Positions 40,597 through 41,634 of a stretch of 41,634 bases of DNA are shown here, piece after piece. The stretch is taken from the NCBI GenBank assembly GCA_020721965.1, contig DYLS01000038.1, positions 1 through 41,634 of the forward strand. The letters run 5' to 3'. Source of the stretch: Blastopirellula marina. Lineage in GTDB: Bacteria > Planctomycetota > Planctomycetia > Pirellulales > Thermoguttaceae. The notes below the pieces were generated by a model. That model searched no databases. It was given only the letters and a program-made list of their open reading frames with translations, and had not been told where the DNA came from. The first letter of the stretch is position 1. The number at the start of each line of letters is the position of its first letter. Both the position numbers and the translations under genes were made by a program.

Positions 40597-41634
40597 TCAT
40601 GCCGCGGCCAATTCTGCGGCATGGGCGTGAATCTTGCGAATCGCCTCCGCAATCTGATCCATCGCGGAACGCTCCGCCAAAAGCGTGGATTGGTAAAACC
40701 ATACGGATTCGGCACACAGCTTGTCATTCTCGGGGCATTCGCACCGATTGGCCCAGTTAGCCAGTTCCGCGTCGCCATAGACCCGACGATAAGCTGGCGA
40801 TGCGAGGGCATCCCGGATGAACTCCGCCTCGTTGAGCATGTCATAGCCGGGGCTACAGGGGATTCCTTCTGCCCGGAGTGCCTTCACAAAGCCATTCCGT
40901 GAAAGCCCCGCAAACTCCTCGGGGGAGTATCGGAACATATACAGATGATAGGCGTTTCGGGTACAGTCTTCATACATCTCAGCAGGCTGAATCCCGGGAA
41001 TGTCTCGCAACAGCGAGGTCAAATACGCGCCGTTCTCCGATCGGGTGGCGGCACGGGCCTGGATATCCGGAAGCTGGCTCAGCAGCACCGCCGCCTGAAA
41101 TTCCGTCATGCGAAAGTTACCGTTCCTCCCACCGCGATACGAGAGAGGTCCCTGCGCTCCACGTCGCCGCCGCAGGCAATTGTGAAAGGCGAAACAGGCG
41201 TCAGCCACCGCTTCGTCATTGGTGATCATCGCTCCCCCGTCTCCCGAGCACAGATTCTTGCTCAGTTGGAAGCTATAGCAAGCGGTAGTCCCCCAACTTC
41301 CTGCCGACTTCTTCTTCCATTCGGCCAAGTGGGCCTGGCAAGCATCGCCGACCACGGGAATCTTTTGTTTTTCCGCAACAGCCAGGATGCAATCCAAATC
41401 TGCCACATTACCGCCGATGTGCACGGGGATGATCGCCTTGGTGCGGTCAGTTACGGCGGCCTCCAGCTTGCCCGCGTCCATCAGAAACGTCCGCGGGTCG
41501 GAGTCTACAAAAACGGGCAAGGCGTGGTGAAGCAACACGACCGTCACCGTTGCCAGGAACGTGAAGGGTGGCACGATCACCTCATCGCCGGGGCCCACTC
41601 CCAACGCGCCGAGCGATGTAAACAAAGCTGTTGT
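40597..41634 (-). CDS. second DegT/DnrJ/EryC1-type aminotransferase, N-terminus off the window
   Basis: 345 codons are present; the frame continues past the right edge (TTALFTSLGALGVGPGDEVI), so the start and any signal peptide are missing. DegT motifs: VPPFTFLATVTVVLLHHALP, AIIPVHIGGNVADLD, VVGDACQAHLAEWKKKSAGS, and the PLP lysine in YSFQLSKNLCSGDGGAMITN. The C-terminal half has NGNFRMTEFQAAVLLSQLPD and RNAYHLYMFRYSPEEFAGLS. It is a paralogue of, not identical to, the DegT gene 405 bp downstream. The product is predicted to be a sugar or cyclitol aminotransferase; whether it is exported cannot be seen. Confidence 0.88.
   Translation of the reverse strand, partial: TTALFTSLGALGVGPGDEVIVPPFTFLATVTVVLLHHALPVFVDSDPRTFLMDAGKLEAAVTDRTKAIIPVHIGGNVADLDCILAVAEKQKIPVVGDACQAHLAEWKKKSAGSWGTTACYSFQLSKNLCSGDGGAMITNDEAVADACFAFHNCLRRRRGAQGPLSYRGGRNGNFRMTEFQAAVLLSQLPDIQARAATRSENGAYLTSLLRDIPGIQPAEMYEDCTRNAYHLYMFRYSPEEFAGLSRNGFVKALRAEGIPCSPGYDMLNEAEFIRDALASPAYRRVYGDAELANWANRCECPENDKLCAESVWFYQSTLLAERSAMDQIAEAIRKIHAHAAELAAA

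Overview
The window looks like a chromosome segment of a flagellated planctomycete (Pirellulales-like). This rests on a flagellar rod/ring/hook-junction cluster with a very large FlgL, a secreted cysteine-type sulfatase, an NHLRC2-like thioredoxin/NHL protein, Tat-exported Gfo/Idh and DegT enzymes, and an Flp-type pilin. Many genes lack a good Shine-Dalgarno sequence. The taxonomic assignment is inference from gene families; there is no rRNA or marker gene in the window.

Layout. Positions 1-3400 are a graveyard of gene fragments: a zinc-ribbon protein with an in-frame stop, a fused HsdR-C/Mrr-N restriction remnant, a tyrosine-integrase C-terminus, a DUF3799 phage-type nuclease with a palindromic 90-bp insertion, a thioredoxin-like tail and an IS3 orfA fragment. 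Positions 3587-14918 carry the flagellar cluster flgF-flgG-flgA-flgH-flgI-flgJ-flgN-flgK-flgL, all on the plus strand, headed by a near-consensus sigma-54 promoter. After a formyl-THF cyclo-ligase gene, positions 16069-20144 hold a three-gene system that resembles ZraP-ZraS-ZraR: a small secreted Gly-rich protein, a membrane histidine kinase and an NtrC-type regulator. Sigma-54 promoter matches lie in front of both transcription units, and the first unit has a clear terminator.

Positions 20145-25135 hold an Rrf2 regulator, a PLP aminotransferase and an LptF/LptG permease separated by spacers full of short inverted-repeat elements. Positions 25136-30534 hold a disordered protein, a sulfatase and the NHLRC2-like protein. 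From 30656 to the right edge everything is on the minus strand: a WecG/TagA glycosyltransferase, a NarL-type regulator, two overlapping DUF218-like genes, a Cys-tailed pilin-like peptide, and a group made of a triple RidA-like lipoprotein, a Tat-lipoprotein Gfo/Idh protein, a Tat-exported DegT aminotransferase and a second DegT gene cut by the window edge.

The most interesting points are: (1) at least three families of MITE-like elements, some with perfect terminal repeats and target duplications, one family present four times in two subtypes; (2) the ZraPSR-like sigma-54 circuit, in which the sensor loop and the small secreted protein share a Gly/Arg-rich motif; (3) an apparently extracytoplasmic set of PLP, Rossmann-fold and RidA-like proteins, in which the Gfo/Idh EKP lysine and the RidA arginine are replaced; and (4) a roughly 1000-residue FlgL with three tandem two-domain modules.
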